Source of the DNA: Rhodospirillaceae bacterium UBA6608
GTDB taxonomy: Bacteria; Pseudomonadota; Alphaproteobacteria; Rhodospirillales_A; Casp-alpha2
Assembly: GCA_002433335.1 (NCBI GenBank)
Contig: DJHY01000152.1
Location: 1 to 8,686 of the forward strand
Direction: 5' to 3'
DNA: 8,686 bases
In this document: positions 1 to 6,800 of the stretch, in pieces
How the letters are laid out: each line of letters opens with the position of its first letter
Position numbering within the stretch: the stretch's first letter is position 1
The notes under the pieces: model-generated
What the model saw: only the letters and a program-made list of their open reading frames with translations
What the model was told of the DNA's origin: nothing
Database searches by the model: none
Translations under genes and position numbers: made by a program

Positions 1-245
1 CCGCGACCCAGGTCAGCGACAAGGGGCCGACGGCGGAAATGCTCGACAAGGTGCGGGAGCTTTTGAACGCGGCGGGGGTGCCGTCGCCGACCGACGGCGC
101 GGTCGCGTTGGATTTCCTGGGCAAGGTCCTCTATGCCCAGGCCAATACCTTCGCGTTTCATGATTCCTTCCGCCAGATCGCCCTGATCTTCGGTCTAACG
201 CTGATCCCGGCATTCATCCTGGGCCGGTCGCGGTCGAAGATTTAA
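1..245 (+). CDS. C-terminal end of an MFS permease, probably DHA2 (EmrB/QacA-like) family, partial
   Basis: The open frame enters from the left edge (first full codon at position 3) and stops with TAA at 243-245, so about 80 residues are visible and the rest lies upstream. An amphipathic stretch (AEMLDKVRELLNAAG) is followed by a segment with QANTFAFHDSFRQIA, then one hydrophobic helix (LIFGLTLIPAFILGR), then a short basic tail (RSRSKI). This order, a QA...(A)F.D.FR segment before a last membrane helix and a basic cytoplasmic end, is typical of the final helix of 14-TM DHA2 drug/H+ antiporters. ATG codon 39-41 is internal, not the start. Family assignment rests on the C-terminus only, so other MFS permeases are possible. 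The gene converges on the DUF3604 gene with 11 nt between stop codons and is probably not functionally tied to it. Confidence 0.62.
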   Translation, partial: ATQVSDKGPTAEMLDKVRELLNAAGVPSPTDGAVALDFLGKVLYAQANTFAFHDSFRQIALIFGLTLIPAFILGRSRSKI

Positions 246-252
246 CGCCGAT

Positions 253-280
253 CCGATTACGTCGTTTCGACGAAAATCGG
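253..280. terminator. Hairpin between convergent stop codons, possible bidirectional terminator
   Basis: CCGATT (253-258) pairs with AATCGG (275-280). Inside it CGTCG (260-264) pairs with CGACG (268-272) around a TTT loop, with a small A/AA internal bulge. The structure includes the stop codon of the DUF3604 gene (257-259) and starts 8 nt after the MFS stop codon. Being symmetric it could serve both converging transcripts. No T-run follows on either strand, so intrinsic termination is uncertain; it may instead protect 3' ends. Confidence 0.4.
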
Positions 281-2470
281 GCTGGTCCATCCCCGGTGAA
301 AATCGGTCTGCACGACCCGTACCCAATAGGCCTGCTCCGGCCCCTCGGGGGCTTCGTCGATATAGTCGAAACGGACGTCCATGGCGTCGCCATCGGTGTG
401 TAGGGTCGAGGCCAGAACGTATTGCTCCAGCCCGCCCGGCAGGTCCCAGCGCAGGTCGCCGGATCGGGCCTCGCCGACCGTAAAGCGCAACTCCGCCGGA
501 CCGGCCTTGAAGGTGATCACCGCGTCGTCGGGGGCGTCGATATCGATCAGCACGCCTTCTTCCTGACCCGAGGTGACGGAGCGCCAGGACACGTTATCGG
601 CGGACCAAGCGTCGATCCCGTATTTGGCCGTGAAGATGTTGAGCGGCTGCGCCCCGGTGATCCGACCGCCGGTAATGTTCAGCCCGCCATCCCATTTCAT
701 GAAGCGGCCCCGGTCCTGATGGGTTGCCCCGGACCATAGAATTTTAATTTTCGCATCGTCCCGCGCCGCTACGTTTGGGCGAAACCGGGTCAATTCCCGC
801 GATCGGTTGAATAGGACGATTTCCTCGATCGGCGCGGTGCCGTGGACGGTTCCGGCTATGGTCACCGGCCCTTCGGCCTGGACCACGCGGCCCATCGGCT
901 GGCCCTGGGCTGTGACGTTCAGGATCATCCGCGCCCCGGTGGTGCCGTAACAGTGGCGGGCCATCATCCCGTCATAGATGCCGCGGCGGCTGTGGGCCTG
1001 GCTGTAGACGGCGGCCAGGCCGCCCAGCACGGTCATTTCCGGGGTCGACGGATAAGCCAAGCCCGGGCGGCAGGTATGGTCGTCGCTGGCGGCGACCACG
1101 CCGACCCGCATGCCGGCCTCCAGAAATTCATGTAGCCGCCATTCGAACACTCCGTGGTTGGAGCAGATTTCGAACACGGGCTCGAGCTCCGGGTCTTGGG
1201 CTTCGAAGTCCGAACGACGGCCGCCGATATGCGGCACCATGATTACCTTGCGCCCGGTTTCAGCCATGTAGTCGCGCATCCGGGCGTGCAGGTCGCGGGC
1301 ATGGACGCATTCCGTCTGACCCGCGCCGGGGGCCATTTCGCTATCACTCAATTGCCAATGGCTGCTGCGGAAGATCGGTCCCTCGTCATCCAGGAACAGG
1401 ACGTTGCGGTCGCCGCCGGTGCCGGTCGGGCCCGACCATTCCCAGCCAAAGAAGGCGGCGAAGCGGCCCGGCTGGTTATGCATCAGCGCGGCCTGGCGGA
1501 CTTCTTCCAGGTCCTTGTCGGACAGGATGAAGTCGTTGCCCTGATGGGTGGTGAAGTCGATCGCCGCCAGATCGCGGGCATAGGCGAAATATTCGTCCGG
1601 TGTGCCGATGCCGACGGTCGACGCCGTCTGCGCCTGGGTGTCGCCCCAGCACAGGATGTCGTCGCCGTGTTCGCCGACCAGGATCGGGTTGGATCGGGCC
1701 AGGACCTCGTCGCCGGCGCGCAGCTCCAGCCGATGCACGCCGGGGTGGGGGAGGGTCACGCCGTCGATCCAGGTCGCGCGACCGCTTTCTTCGGATAGGT
1801 TCACGGGGATCGGCGGAACCGTGGTCAGGGTCAGGCCCTGGGCCTTGACCGGGGTGGGGTTGCCGAACCGATCGTTGCCGCGGACCTGAACGCGAAAGGG
1901 CTGGCCCTCGCTGACAAGGGACGGCGCAACTAGGGTCAGGTATTCGGACGGGCCGGGCAGGACGGCGAAATTGGGCGATTGGCAATAGACCCGTTTGTAT
2001 TCGCCGGAGCTGAGCGGATCGACGAACACCGCGAAGTCGCTGGCGCTTTCGGGAAAGGATTGAACCCGCAGGCCGCGCGACCCGCCCGAGGTATCGCCCA
2101 GGACGATGGTGATCGTATCGCCGGGATAGAGCGGCGTGGCCGTCAGGCGGACCACCGCGACGGCGTTGAACGGGCGTTTGTGCCCGCGCGGATCGAAAAA
2201 GGTTTCGAAGGTCGCGCCGGGCCGAGAGCAGGTGACGGTGGCGTAGTTGTCGGCCGCCGGGTCGGTGAATTGGGGATGGCCGAAATCGGCCTGCCGCCGG
2301 GTCCCGATCTTCAATCCGCCGCCGACATCCATGGCATAGGAGCCGACCGTGAAGGTCAGGGTCCAGGTCGCGAACGCGCCGACAACCACGTCGTCGGTCG
2401 GGGTGATGCTTACCGAGCCCCAGGTTTCTGCGGTCGAGATGTCGTGATTGCGTTCGGTGATTTTGGCCAT
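257..2470 (-). CDS. DUF3604 family protein (PHP-like putative metal-dependent hydrolase)
   Basis: A 737-residue protein starting at ATG 2470, with GGAG (2480-2483) 9 nt upstream. It has no signal peptide or membrane helix, so it is probably cytoplasmic. Residues 1 to about 265 are beta-rich and glycine-rich, without a motif I can name. Residues about 270-520 form the recognisable DUF3604 core: CWGDTQAQT (274-282), GIGTPDEYFAYARD (287-300), HQGNDF (309-314), FGWEWSG (341-347), GGDRNV (352-357), PHIGGRRSD (413-421), a segment with E434 and H439, SDDHTCRPG (462-470) and HCYGTTGAR (506-514). Residues 530-737 are again beta-rich. The core is related to PHP phosphoesterase-like barrels, but to my knowledge the family has no settled reaction. 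The usual GDLH at the first motif is GDTQ here, removing a histidine expected to bind metal; H309, H414, H439 and D463/D464/H465 remain as possible ligands. As last gene of a TTT transporter operon it probably acts on the imported compound (inference). Confidence 0.85.
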   Translation of the reverse strand: MAKITERNHDISTAETWGSVSITPTDDVVVGAFATWTLTFTVGSYAMDVGGGLKIGTRRQADFGHPQFTDPAADNYATVTCSRPGATFETFFDPRGHKRPFNAVAVVRLTATPLYPGDTITIVLGDTSGGSRGLRVQSFPESASDFAVFVDPLSSGEYKRVYCQSPNFAVLPGPSEYLTLVAPSLVSEGQPFRVQVRGNDRFGNPTPVKAQGLTLTTVPPIPVNLSEESGRATWIDGVTLPHPGVHRLELRAGDEVLARSNPILVGEHGDDILCWGDTQAQTASTVGIGTPDEYFAYARDLAAIDFTTHQGNDFILSDKDLEEVRQAALMHNQPGRFAAFFGWEWSGPTGTGGDRNVLFLDDEGPIFRSSHWQLSDSEMAPGAGQTECVHARDLHARMRDYMAETGRKVIMVPHIGGRRSDFEAQDPELEPVFEICSNHGVFEWRLHEFLEAGMRVGVVAASDDHTCRPGLAYPSTPEMTVLGGLAAVYSQAHSRRGIYDGMMARHCYGTTGARMILNVTAQGQPMGRVVQAEGPVTIAGTVHGTAPIEEIVLFNRSRELTRFRPNVAARDDAKIKILWSGATHQDRGRFMKWDGGLNITGGRITGAQPLNIFTAKYGIDAWSADNVSWRSVTSGQEEGVLIDIDAPDDAVITFKAGPAELRFTVGEARSGDLRWDLPGGLEQYVLASTLHTDGDAMDVRFDYIDEAPEGPEQAYWVRVVQTDFHRGWTSPIFVETT

Positions 2471-2550
2471 GGGGATCGGCTCCGTTGTCGTTCCGTCGGT
2501 TTGTCCGGGGGCGTTTCTTAATGGTTCGGAGAAGGTCGAAGGAGGCGGGC

Positions 2551-2586
2551 CGCCATCCGGCCGCGGGAGTATGCAGCCGGATGGCG
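2551..2586 (-). repeat. Strong 11-bp stem-loop in the tctC-DUF3604 gap
   Basis: CGCCATCCGGC (2551-2561) and GCCGGATGGCG (2576-2586) are perfect inverted copies around a 14-nt loop. In the operon mRNA the stem begins about 65 nt after the tctC stop and ends about 80 nt before the DUF3604 start. There is no T-run after it, so it is more likely a partial terminator or a 3'-end stabiliser that keeps binding-protein mRNA more abundant than the distal gene. That role is known for hairpins after binding-protein genes in other transport operons and is only inferred here. Confidence 0.55.
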
Positions 2587-2592
2587 TCGCGG

Positions 2593-2635
2593 GACGGAGT
2601 GCCGACCGTCTGGTCCGCGAGGTTCCTCCTCCGTC
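2593..2635 (-). repeat. Second inverted repeat, just after the tctC stop
   Basis: GACGGAG (2593-2599) and CTCCGTC (2629-2635) are exact inverted copies about 29 nt apart. The space between them can form a small inner hairpin, GACC (2604-2607) with GGTC (2612-2615). On the mRNA this lies about 16 nt past the tctC stop codon and directly before the 11-bp stem-loop at 2551-2586. Together the two make a structured stretch in the only long gap of the operon. The pairing is shorter and less convincing than the neighbouring stem. Confidence 0.3.
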
Positions 2636-2651
2636 TTTGGCTGTACCGGGG

Positions 2652-3641
2652 TTATTTCACCAAGATGCCCAGGTCTTCGGCCATCTGGCGGTAGCGGGCG
2701 AAATCGGTCTCGATCTGCTTCTTGAACTCCTCCGGACCCATGTAGTGGGGGACGTCGCCGACAGCCTTGACCATCTTCTTCCAGCCCTTGCGCTCCATGG
2801 TTTCCTGAACGGCCTTGGCCCAGGTATCGACGATTTCCTTGGGCAGGCCCTTGGGCCCGATCACACCGCGCCAACCGAAGATATCGACGCCCGGATAGCC
2901 CAACTCCGTATAGGTCGGGATGTCGGGGAAATGGCTCAGGCGCTTCTTGGTCGTGACGGCCAGGGCCCGGACCTTGCCTGATTCGATGAAGTCGATGGCC
3001 GAGACCAGGTTGGTCTGGTGGAAGTCGGCTTCGCCGCGCAGCAGACCGGCCATGGCGTTCTTGCCGCCCTTGTAGGGGATGGCGACCGCCGCGTCCTTGT
3101 CCAAGCCGGCGGTCTTCAGCAACAGGTGAATGCCGAAGAAATGGATACTGCCGGCCCCGGCGTGGGAGAATTTCAGCTTGCCTGGATCGGCCTTGATGGC
3201 GTCGAGCAGATCCTTGAGCGTCTTGTAGGGCGAGTCCGCCTTGACGACCAGGACGTTGGGGTTCATCTGCGTCATCGCGATCGGGGTGTAGTCGGCGGGG
3301 GTATATCCGGACGAGGCGTTCATCGCCGGATGCAGGACATGGCCGCCGATCATGCCTTCCATCAGCATGTAGCCGTCGGGTTTGGCCTTGAGCGCGAAGT
3401 TGATGCCGACGCTGCCGGACGCCCCCTTCTTGTTGACCACGATGATCGGCTGGCCGATGTGGTCCTGGATGTTGATCGCCATGATGCGGGCGGCGGTGTC
3501 GGTCGAGCCGCCGGCGCCGGACGGGACGATCAGCTTGATAGGTTTGTCGGGATAGGCATCTGCCTGGGCAGCGCCGCCGAAGGCCAGGGCGGCGGCCATG
3601 ACGGACGCCGTAATCAGGCCGGTCAATCGTTTGGGGGTCAT
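2652..3641 (-). CDS. tctC: Tripartite tricarboxylate transporter substrate-binding protein (Bug/TctC family)
   Basis: A 329-residue periplasmic binding protein that captures the solute for the TctAB membrane pair. The start at ATG 3641 is chosen because GGAG (3648-3651) lies 6 nt upstream and the product then opens with a proper signal peptide: basic MTPKR, a hydrophobic stretch (LITASVMAAALAFGG) and AQA|DA cleavage near residue 27. An ATG 102 nt further upstream would bury the signal. The mature protein begins with the Bug signature YPDKPIKLIVPSGAGGSTD (30-48), followed by KKGASGSVG (71-79), KPDGYML (87-93), a SHAGAGSIHFFG loop (159-170), PYKGGKNAMAGLLRGEAD (189-206) and GWRGVIGPKGLP (256-267). 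Length and layout are normal for the family. Bug proteins mostly bind carboxylates or amino acids, but the ligand cannot be read from sequence. It lies third in the tctBAC order, where many TTT operons begin with tctC. Confidence 0.95.
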   Translation of the reverse strand: MTPKRLTGLITASVMAAALAFGGAAQADAYPDKPIKLIVPSGAGGSTDTAARIMAINIQDHIGQPIIVVNKKGASGSVGINFALKAKPDGYMLMEGMIGGHVLHPAMNASSGYTPADYTPIAMTQMNPNVLVVKADSPYKTLKDLLDAIKADPGKLKFSHAGAGSIHFFGIHLLLKTAGLDKDAAVAIPYKGGKNAMAGLLRGEADFHQTNLVSAIDFIESGKVRALAVTTKKRLSHFPDIPTYTELGYPGVDIFGWRGVIGPKGLPKEIVDTWAKAVQETMERKGWKKMVKAVGDVPHYMGPEEFKKQIETDFARYRQMAEDLGILVK

Positions 3642-3697
3642 CTTGCTCTCCACTGTCAAAGGAACGCGTTGTCGTTTCGGGGGATGTTCCGGCTCCG

Positions 3698-5209
3698 TTA
3701 TTCGGAAATGATTTTTGCCGCTTGGGTGCCTTTCAGGCGCCAATGCAGGTAGACGGTCGTCCCGGCGCTGAGGGCGGCCAGGATCAGAAAGGTGGTGGCG
3801 ATGGGGCTTTTGACGAAGATTTCCAGCGAGCCGCCGGAAATGATCAGCGCCTTACGCAGTTCGTTCTCGAACAACGGCCCCAGGATGAAGGCGATGGCGA
3901 AGGGCGCGGCGGGGATTTTCTGAATCCGAAGCAGGAAGCCCAGGAATCCGACGCCGAACATGGCGATCACGTCGACCATGCTGCCGCGCACCGCATAGGT
4001 CCCATAGGTGGCCAGGATCAGAACCACCGGAAACAGGATCTGGGTCGGCATGCGAACCACCCATTTCGCCATCCGCACCACGCCGGTGCCGACGAAGGCC
4101 ATCAGGATCAGGCTGACGAACAGCAGAATGAAAACGCCGTAGACGAAATCGGGCGCATTATCGAACAGCATCGGGCCCGGGTTCAGGCCGTGGATGACCA
4201 GCGCCCCCATGAGGACCGCCGTGGTCGTGTCGCCGGGGATGCCCAGGCTCATCATCGGCACCAGGGCCGGGCCGCAGACGGAATTGTTGCCGGCCTCGGC
4301 CCCGGCGACGCCTTCCAGGCTGCCATTGCCGAACTCCTGCGGCTTTTTCGAAAACCGCTGGGCCAGAAAATATCCGAGGAATGCCGCCGGGCTGCCGCCC
4401 AGGCCCGGCAGGGCGCCCAGCAACGACCCGCCCGCGCAGGACCGCAGGTAGGTCGGCCAGAACGATAGGTACTGCCGCCAGGTCACCGGCGGACCCATGT
4501 CGCCGACGGAAACGCTGGATTTGGCCTTGTAGGATTCGACGCCCCGAATGATGACTTCGGGAATGGTGAACAGACCGACCAGCAGGGTCAGGATATGCAT
4601 GCCCGCCTGAAAGTCGTGAATGCCGAAGGTAAAGCGGCTGGAGCCGTGGATCGGGTCTTGCCCGATGGTCGCGACCAGAAAGCCGAAGCAGGCGGCGATC
4701 AGACCCTTCAATAACGATTCACCAGACACCCCGGCGATGATGGTGATGGCGAACACGATCACCGCGAAGACTTCCGCTGCCCCGAAATCCAGGGCGAATT
4801 CGGCGACCAGGGGAAACACCGCCAGGGCCACGACGGTCGACAACAGGCCCGCCGTGACTGAGGCGTACAACGCGATGTCCAGGGCCTGCCGGGCCTTGCC
4901 TTGACGGGCCAGGGGGTAGCCGTCGATCACCGTCGCGGCGGCGTTGGGCGTGCCCGGCGTGGCGATCATGATCGCCGTGACCGATCCGCCGAAGATCGCC
5001 GTCACGTAGATGCCGAGCAGCAGGGCGATGGCCGAAAACGGCTCCATGAAAAAGGTCATGGGCAGGGCGATGACCACGGCCATGATCCCGGTCAGGCCGG
5101 GCGTTACGCCGACGAACATGCCCCAGACCACCCCGGCCAGGCACGAGGCGATGACTTGCCAATGGGCGACCTGGGACAGGCCCAGAAGAAAGGCGTCGAG
5201 ATCGATCAT
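3698..5209 (-). CDS. tctA: Tripartite tricarboxylate transporter large permease subunit (TctA family)
   Basis: A 503-residue inner-membrane protein with about ten to twelve hydrophobic helices; with TctB it drives ion-coupled uptake of the solute delivered by TctC. The ATG at 5209 is preferred because GGGAGG (5216-5221) sits 6 nt upstream and the product starts like other TctA proteins (MIDLDAFLLGL). The frame stays open upstream to 5698 only as an overlap with tctB. Two internally similar halves carry the family motifs: GVTPGLTGIMAVVIALPMTF (34-53) and TPGTPNAAATVIDGYPLARQG (84-104) in the first half; LPGLGGSPAAFLGYFLAQRF (267-286), FGNGSLEGVAGAEAGNNS (293-310) and SLGIPGDTTTAVLMGAL (321-337) in the second. 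Length is typical. It overlaps tctB by ATGA (5206-5209), which suggests coupled translation, and is followed by tctC after 56 nt. Confidence 0.96.
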   Translation of the reverse strand: MIDLDAFLLGLSQVAHWQVIASCLAGVVWGMFVGVTPGLTGIMAVVIALPMTFFMEPFSAIALLLGIYVTAIFGGSVTAIMIATPGTPNAAATVIDGYPLARQGKARQALDIALYASVTAGLLSTVVALAVFPLVAEFALDFGAAEVFAVIVFAITIIAGVSGESLLKGLIAACFGFLVATIGQDPIHGSSRFTFGIHDFQAGMHILTLLVGLFTIPEVIIRGVESYKAKSSVSVGDMGPPVTWRQYLSFWPTYLRSCAGGSLLGALPGLGGSPAAFLGYFLAQRFSKKPQEFGNGSLEGVAGAEAGNNSVCGPALVPMMSLGIPGDTTTAVLMGALVIHGLNPGPMLFDNAPDFVYGVFILLFVSLILMAFVGTGVVRMAKWVVRMPTQILFPVVLILATYGTYAVRGSMVDVIAMFGVGFLGFLLRIQKIPAAPFAIAFILGPLFENELRKALIISGGSLEIFVKSPIATTFLILAALSAGTTVYLHWRLKGTQAAKIISE

Positions 5210-5808
5210 GCCAGGCCTCCCGCCGTCAGCAGGGGCCGGGCCGAGGATTCCAGCCAGTCCATGATCCCCCAGACTGGGGTCGGGAACAGAATGTTGGCGA
5301 TCTTTTCGAAGAAATACCAAAGCCCGACCGGCAACAGCACGGCGATGGGGGCGACGACGACGGGGCGGCGTTCGCCGAAATACCAGATCGTCGCGGCGAC
5401 GCAGGCGGCGGAAGCCAGGGTCAACCCGACCAGAAAGATCGCCGCCACATAGGCGACGCAGATCAGCGCCGTGCCCCCGGCCAGGGTCCAGTCGCCCAGC
5501 GGTGCCCAATCCTGATCCGGCTCGGCCTTCAGGGCCGCGATGCTCTTCACCAGGTAGAACGTGCTGAAGACCGACAACAGGATCAGGAATAGACGGGGCA
5601 GGAAGTCGGGCGAGTTGACCGTCCCGGCGAATTTCTCGGGCACATAGACGGCGGCTGGAACGACGAAGAAATAGCCGATCAATCCGAAGGCCAGGCAAGC
5701 TGCCGCCATGGCGACGTCGCCGCGCCGGGTCGGCGTTTCCAGATGAACTTCAAGGACCTGTCCGTCCGGCAGGGGGGCTGGCTGTGAAGGCGGGGGGGCT
5801 TGTGTCAC
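5206..5808 (-). CDS. tctB: Tripartite tricarboxylate transporter small permease subunit (TctB family)
   Basis: A small membrane subunit with four predicted helices, the usual TctB layout. In residues numbered from the longer TTG start, they lie around 46-68 (AMAAACLAFGLIGYFFVVPA), 83-106, 122-157 (possibly including the long loop) and 164-190. It forms the membrane complex with TctA. The start is uncertain. The longest frame begins at TTG 5850 (214 residues) without a visible ribosome-binding site. GTG 5808, giving 200 residues, has GGAG (5818-5821) 9 nt upstream and is chosen here. Either way the N-terminus carries a proline-rich, poorly conserved tail (APPPSQPAPLPDG) before the first helix. 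It is the first gene of the operon and ends in a 4-nt overlap with tctA. The family is weakly conserved, so position beside tctA carries much of the assignment. Confidence 0.88.
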   Translation of the reverse strand: MTQAPPPSQPAPLPDGQVLEVHLETPTRRGDVAMAAACLAFGLIGYFFVVPAAVYVPEKFAGTVNSPDFLPRLFLILLSVFSTFYLVKSIAALKAEPDQDWAPLGDWTLAGGTALICVAYVAAIFLVGLTLASAACVAATIWYFGERRPVVVAPIAVLLPVGLWYFFEKIANILFPTPVWGIMDWLESSARPLLTAGGLA

Positions 5809-5880
5809 GGGCGAAGGCTCCGACACCGGCCGCGACCACGCGGCCTTCAAGGTGTTGGTGCAATTGTGACGCAGGAGGGT

Positions 5881-5886
5881 ATTATA
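5881..5886 (-). promoter_or_regulatory. Predicted -10 box of the tctBAC-DUF3604 operon
   Basis: Read on the minus strand this is a perfect TATAAT. With a 17-nt spacer the -35 position (5904-5909) reads TGATAG, a poor match to TTGACA, so the promoter looks activator-dependent. The predicted transcript start near 5874 gives a leader of about 66 nt to GTG 5808. The putative LysR boxes cover the -35 region and just upstream, fitting activation by the divergent regulator. Confidence 0.5.
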
Positions 5887-5929
5887 GGAAAAATATTAAT
5901 TCTCTATCATCACGATAGGTAATTCCTAT
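5884..5929. promoter_or_regulatory. Putative LysR-type operator: phased ATAG/CTAT half-sites
   Basis: Two T-N11-A palindromes typical of LysR-family sites overlap here. CTATC-ATCAC-GATAG (5904-5918) is a perfect 5-bp inverted repeat, and ATAGG-TAATT-CCTAT (5915-5929) is another; they share the ATAG at 5915-5918. A further ATAG lies at 5884-5887. Half-sites thus start at 5884, 5904, 5915 and 5926, about two, one and one helical turns apart. The right box covers the weak lysR ribosome-binding site (AGG 5917-5919) and its first bases, which would suit autorepression. The left box covers the -35 region of the tctB promoter. Confidence 0.55.
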
Positions 5930-6791
5930 GAACTTTACGCAGCTTCGGTCATTTCATGCGGTCGCCCGATGCGGGAGCTTTACCCAGGCGGCGCGGGAAC
6001 TGCGGGTGTCCCAGCCCACGGTGACCGAACAGGTTCGCGAGCTTGAGGCCACGCACGGCATCCAGGTTTTCAATCGCGCGCAACGCAAGGTCCGGCTGAC
6101 GGCGGTCGGGCGGTCGCTGTACGAAATCACCAAACGACTGTTTGGCATCGTCTCGGAAACGGACTCGTTCCTGCAGGTCGCGGGCAATTACGGTGCCGGT
6201 CATTTGCGGATTTCCTCGGTCCTGCCGTTTTTCATCGTCGAGATGTTGACGGCGTTCCGCCAGCGGTATCCGGAAATCAAGGTCACCGTTTCGGCAGGGA
6301 ATTCTGAAAAGACGTTGAACAGCCTGTTGTCATACGAAGCCGATATCGGGGTGTTGTCGGACCACACCCCCGATCATCGCCTGTTCACGCGAATACACGA
6401 CAGCCATGCCATCGTTGCCTTCGTGAGCCGCGAACATCCCTGGGCCGTGCGCGATGGAATCCGATTGGGCGATCTGGACGATCAGCCGATGGTCCTGAGA
6501 GAGCAGGGTTCGAACACTCGTCGCGTGTTCGAAACCGCGGCATTCGAGGCCGGGGTCAAGCCGAAGGTGGTTTTGGAGATTGAAAGCGGCGAGGCCATTC
6601 GAGAGGCCGTGGTCGCCGGGCATGGGGTCGGTGTATACGGCGAAAAATCCCTGCCGAACGACCCAAGGATCAAGGTTTTGCCGTTCGTAAATGCGGATAT
6701 CCGATTGAACCGCTATCTCGCCTGTCTGCGGGACCGGCAACATGAACTCTTGGTCGAAGCGTTCTTCGAAATCGCGGGAAGCGTCCGATAG
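5928..6791 (+). CDS. LysR-family transcriptional regulator, divergent to the TTT operon
   Basis: A 287-residue DNA-binding regulator of normal LysR length. Residues 1-60 form the winged helix-turn-helix: FTQLRSFHAVARCGSFTQAA, then VSQPTVTEQVRELE as recognition region, then the FNR...LTAVGRSLY wing. A linker helix (63-88) leads to a periplasmic-binding-protein-like effector domain from about 90: LRISSVLPFFI, RYPEIKVTVSAGNSEKTLNSLL, ADIGVLSD, VSREHPWA, PMVLREQGSNTRRVFE (187-201) and REAVVAGHGVGV (225-236). The LREQGS-TRR-FE style is shared with LysR regulators often found with 2-aminoethylphosphonate genes, but I see no phosphonate genes here and would not infer that ligand. Start ATG 5928 has only a weak AGG 8 nt upstream. 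Its place opposite tctB with phased operator repeats between suggests it controls the transporter operon and itself. It ends 9 nt before the stop of the convergent kinase gene. Confidence 0.95.
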   Translation: MNFTQLRSFHAVARCGSFTQAARELRVSQPTVTEQVRELEATHGIQVFNRAQRKVRLTAVGRSLYEITKRLFGIVSETDSFLQVAGNYGAGHLRISSVLPFFIVEMLTAFRQRYPEIKVTVSAGNSEKTLNSLLSYEADIGVLSDHTPDHRLFTRIHDSHAIVAFVSREHPWAVRDGIRLGDLDDQPMVLREQGSNTRRVFETAAFEAGVKPKVVLEIESGEAIREAVVAGHGVGVYGEKSLPNDPRIKVLPFVNADIRLNRYLACLRDRQHELLVEAFFEIAGSVR

Positions 6792-6800
6792 GGCCTGGGG

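Noticed and set aside
1154..1798. 214-codon + strand open frame inside the DUF3604 gene, and similar long frames at 1979-2521, 3018-3752 and 3722-4468
   Set aside because: These are antisense shadows of well-supported genes; their products show no recognisable domain or convincing start.
3654..3659. Perfect TTGACA (minus strand) just before tctC, as a possible -35 box
   Set aside because: A -10 element at normal spacing would fall inside the tctC coding start and nothing resembling TATAAT is there.
3642..3743. N-terminal extension of TctC to 363 residues
   Set aside because: It would put 34 charged residues before the signal peptide and overlap tctA. ATG 3641 has GGAG at good spacing.
5210..5698. 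N-terminal extension of TctA to 666 residues
   Set aside because: The extra part overlaps tctB and is arginine- and glycine-rich without family similarity. ATG 5209 has a strong ribosome-binding site and gives the standard TctA N-terminus.
5928..6791. Assigning the LysR regulator to 2-aminoethylphosphonate control
   Set aside because: Only a general resemblance in the effector domain supports it and no phosphonate genes are in the window.
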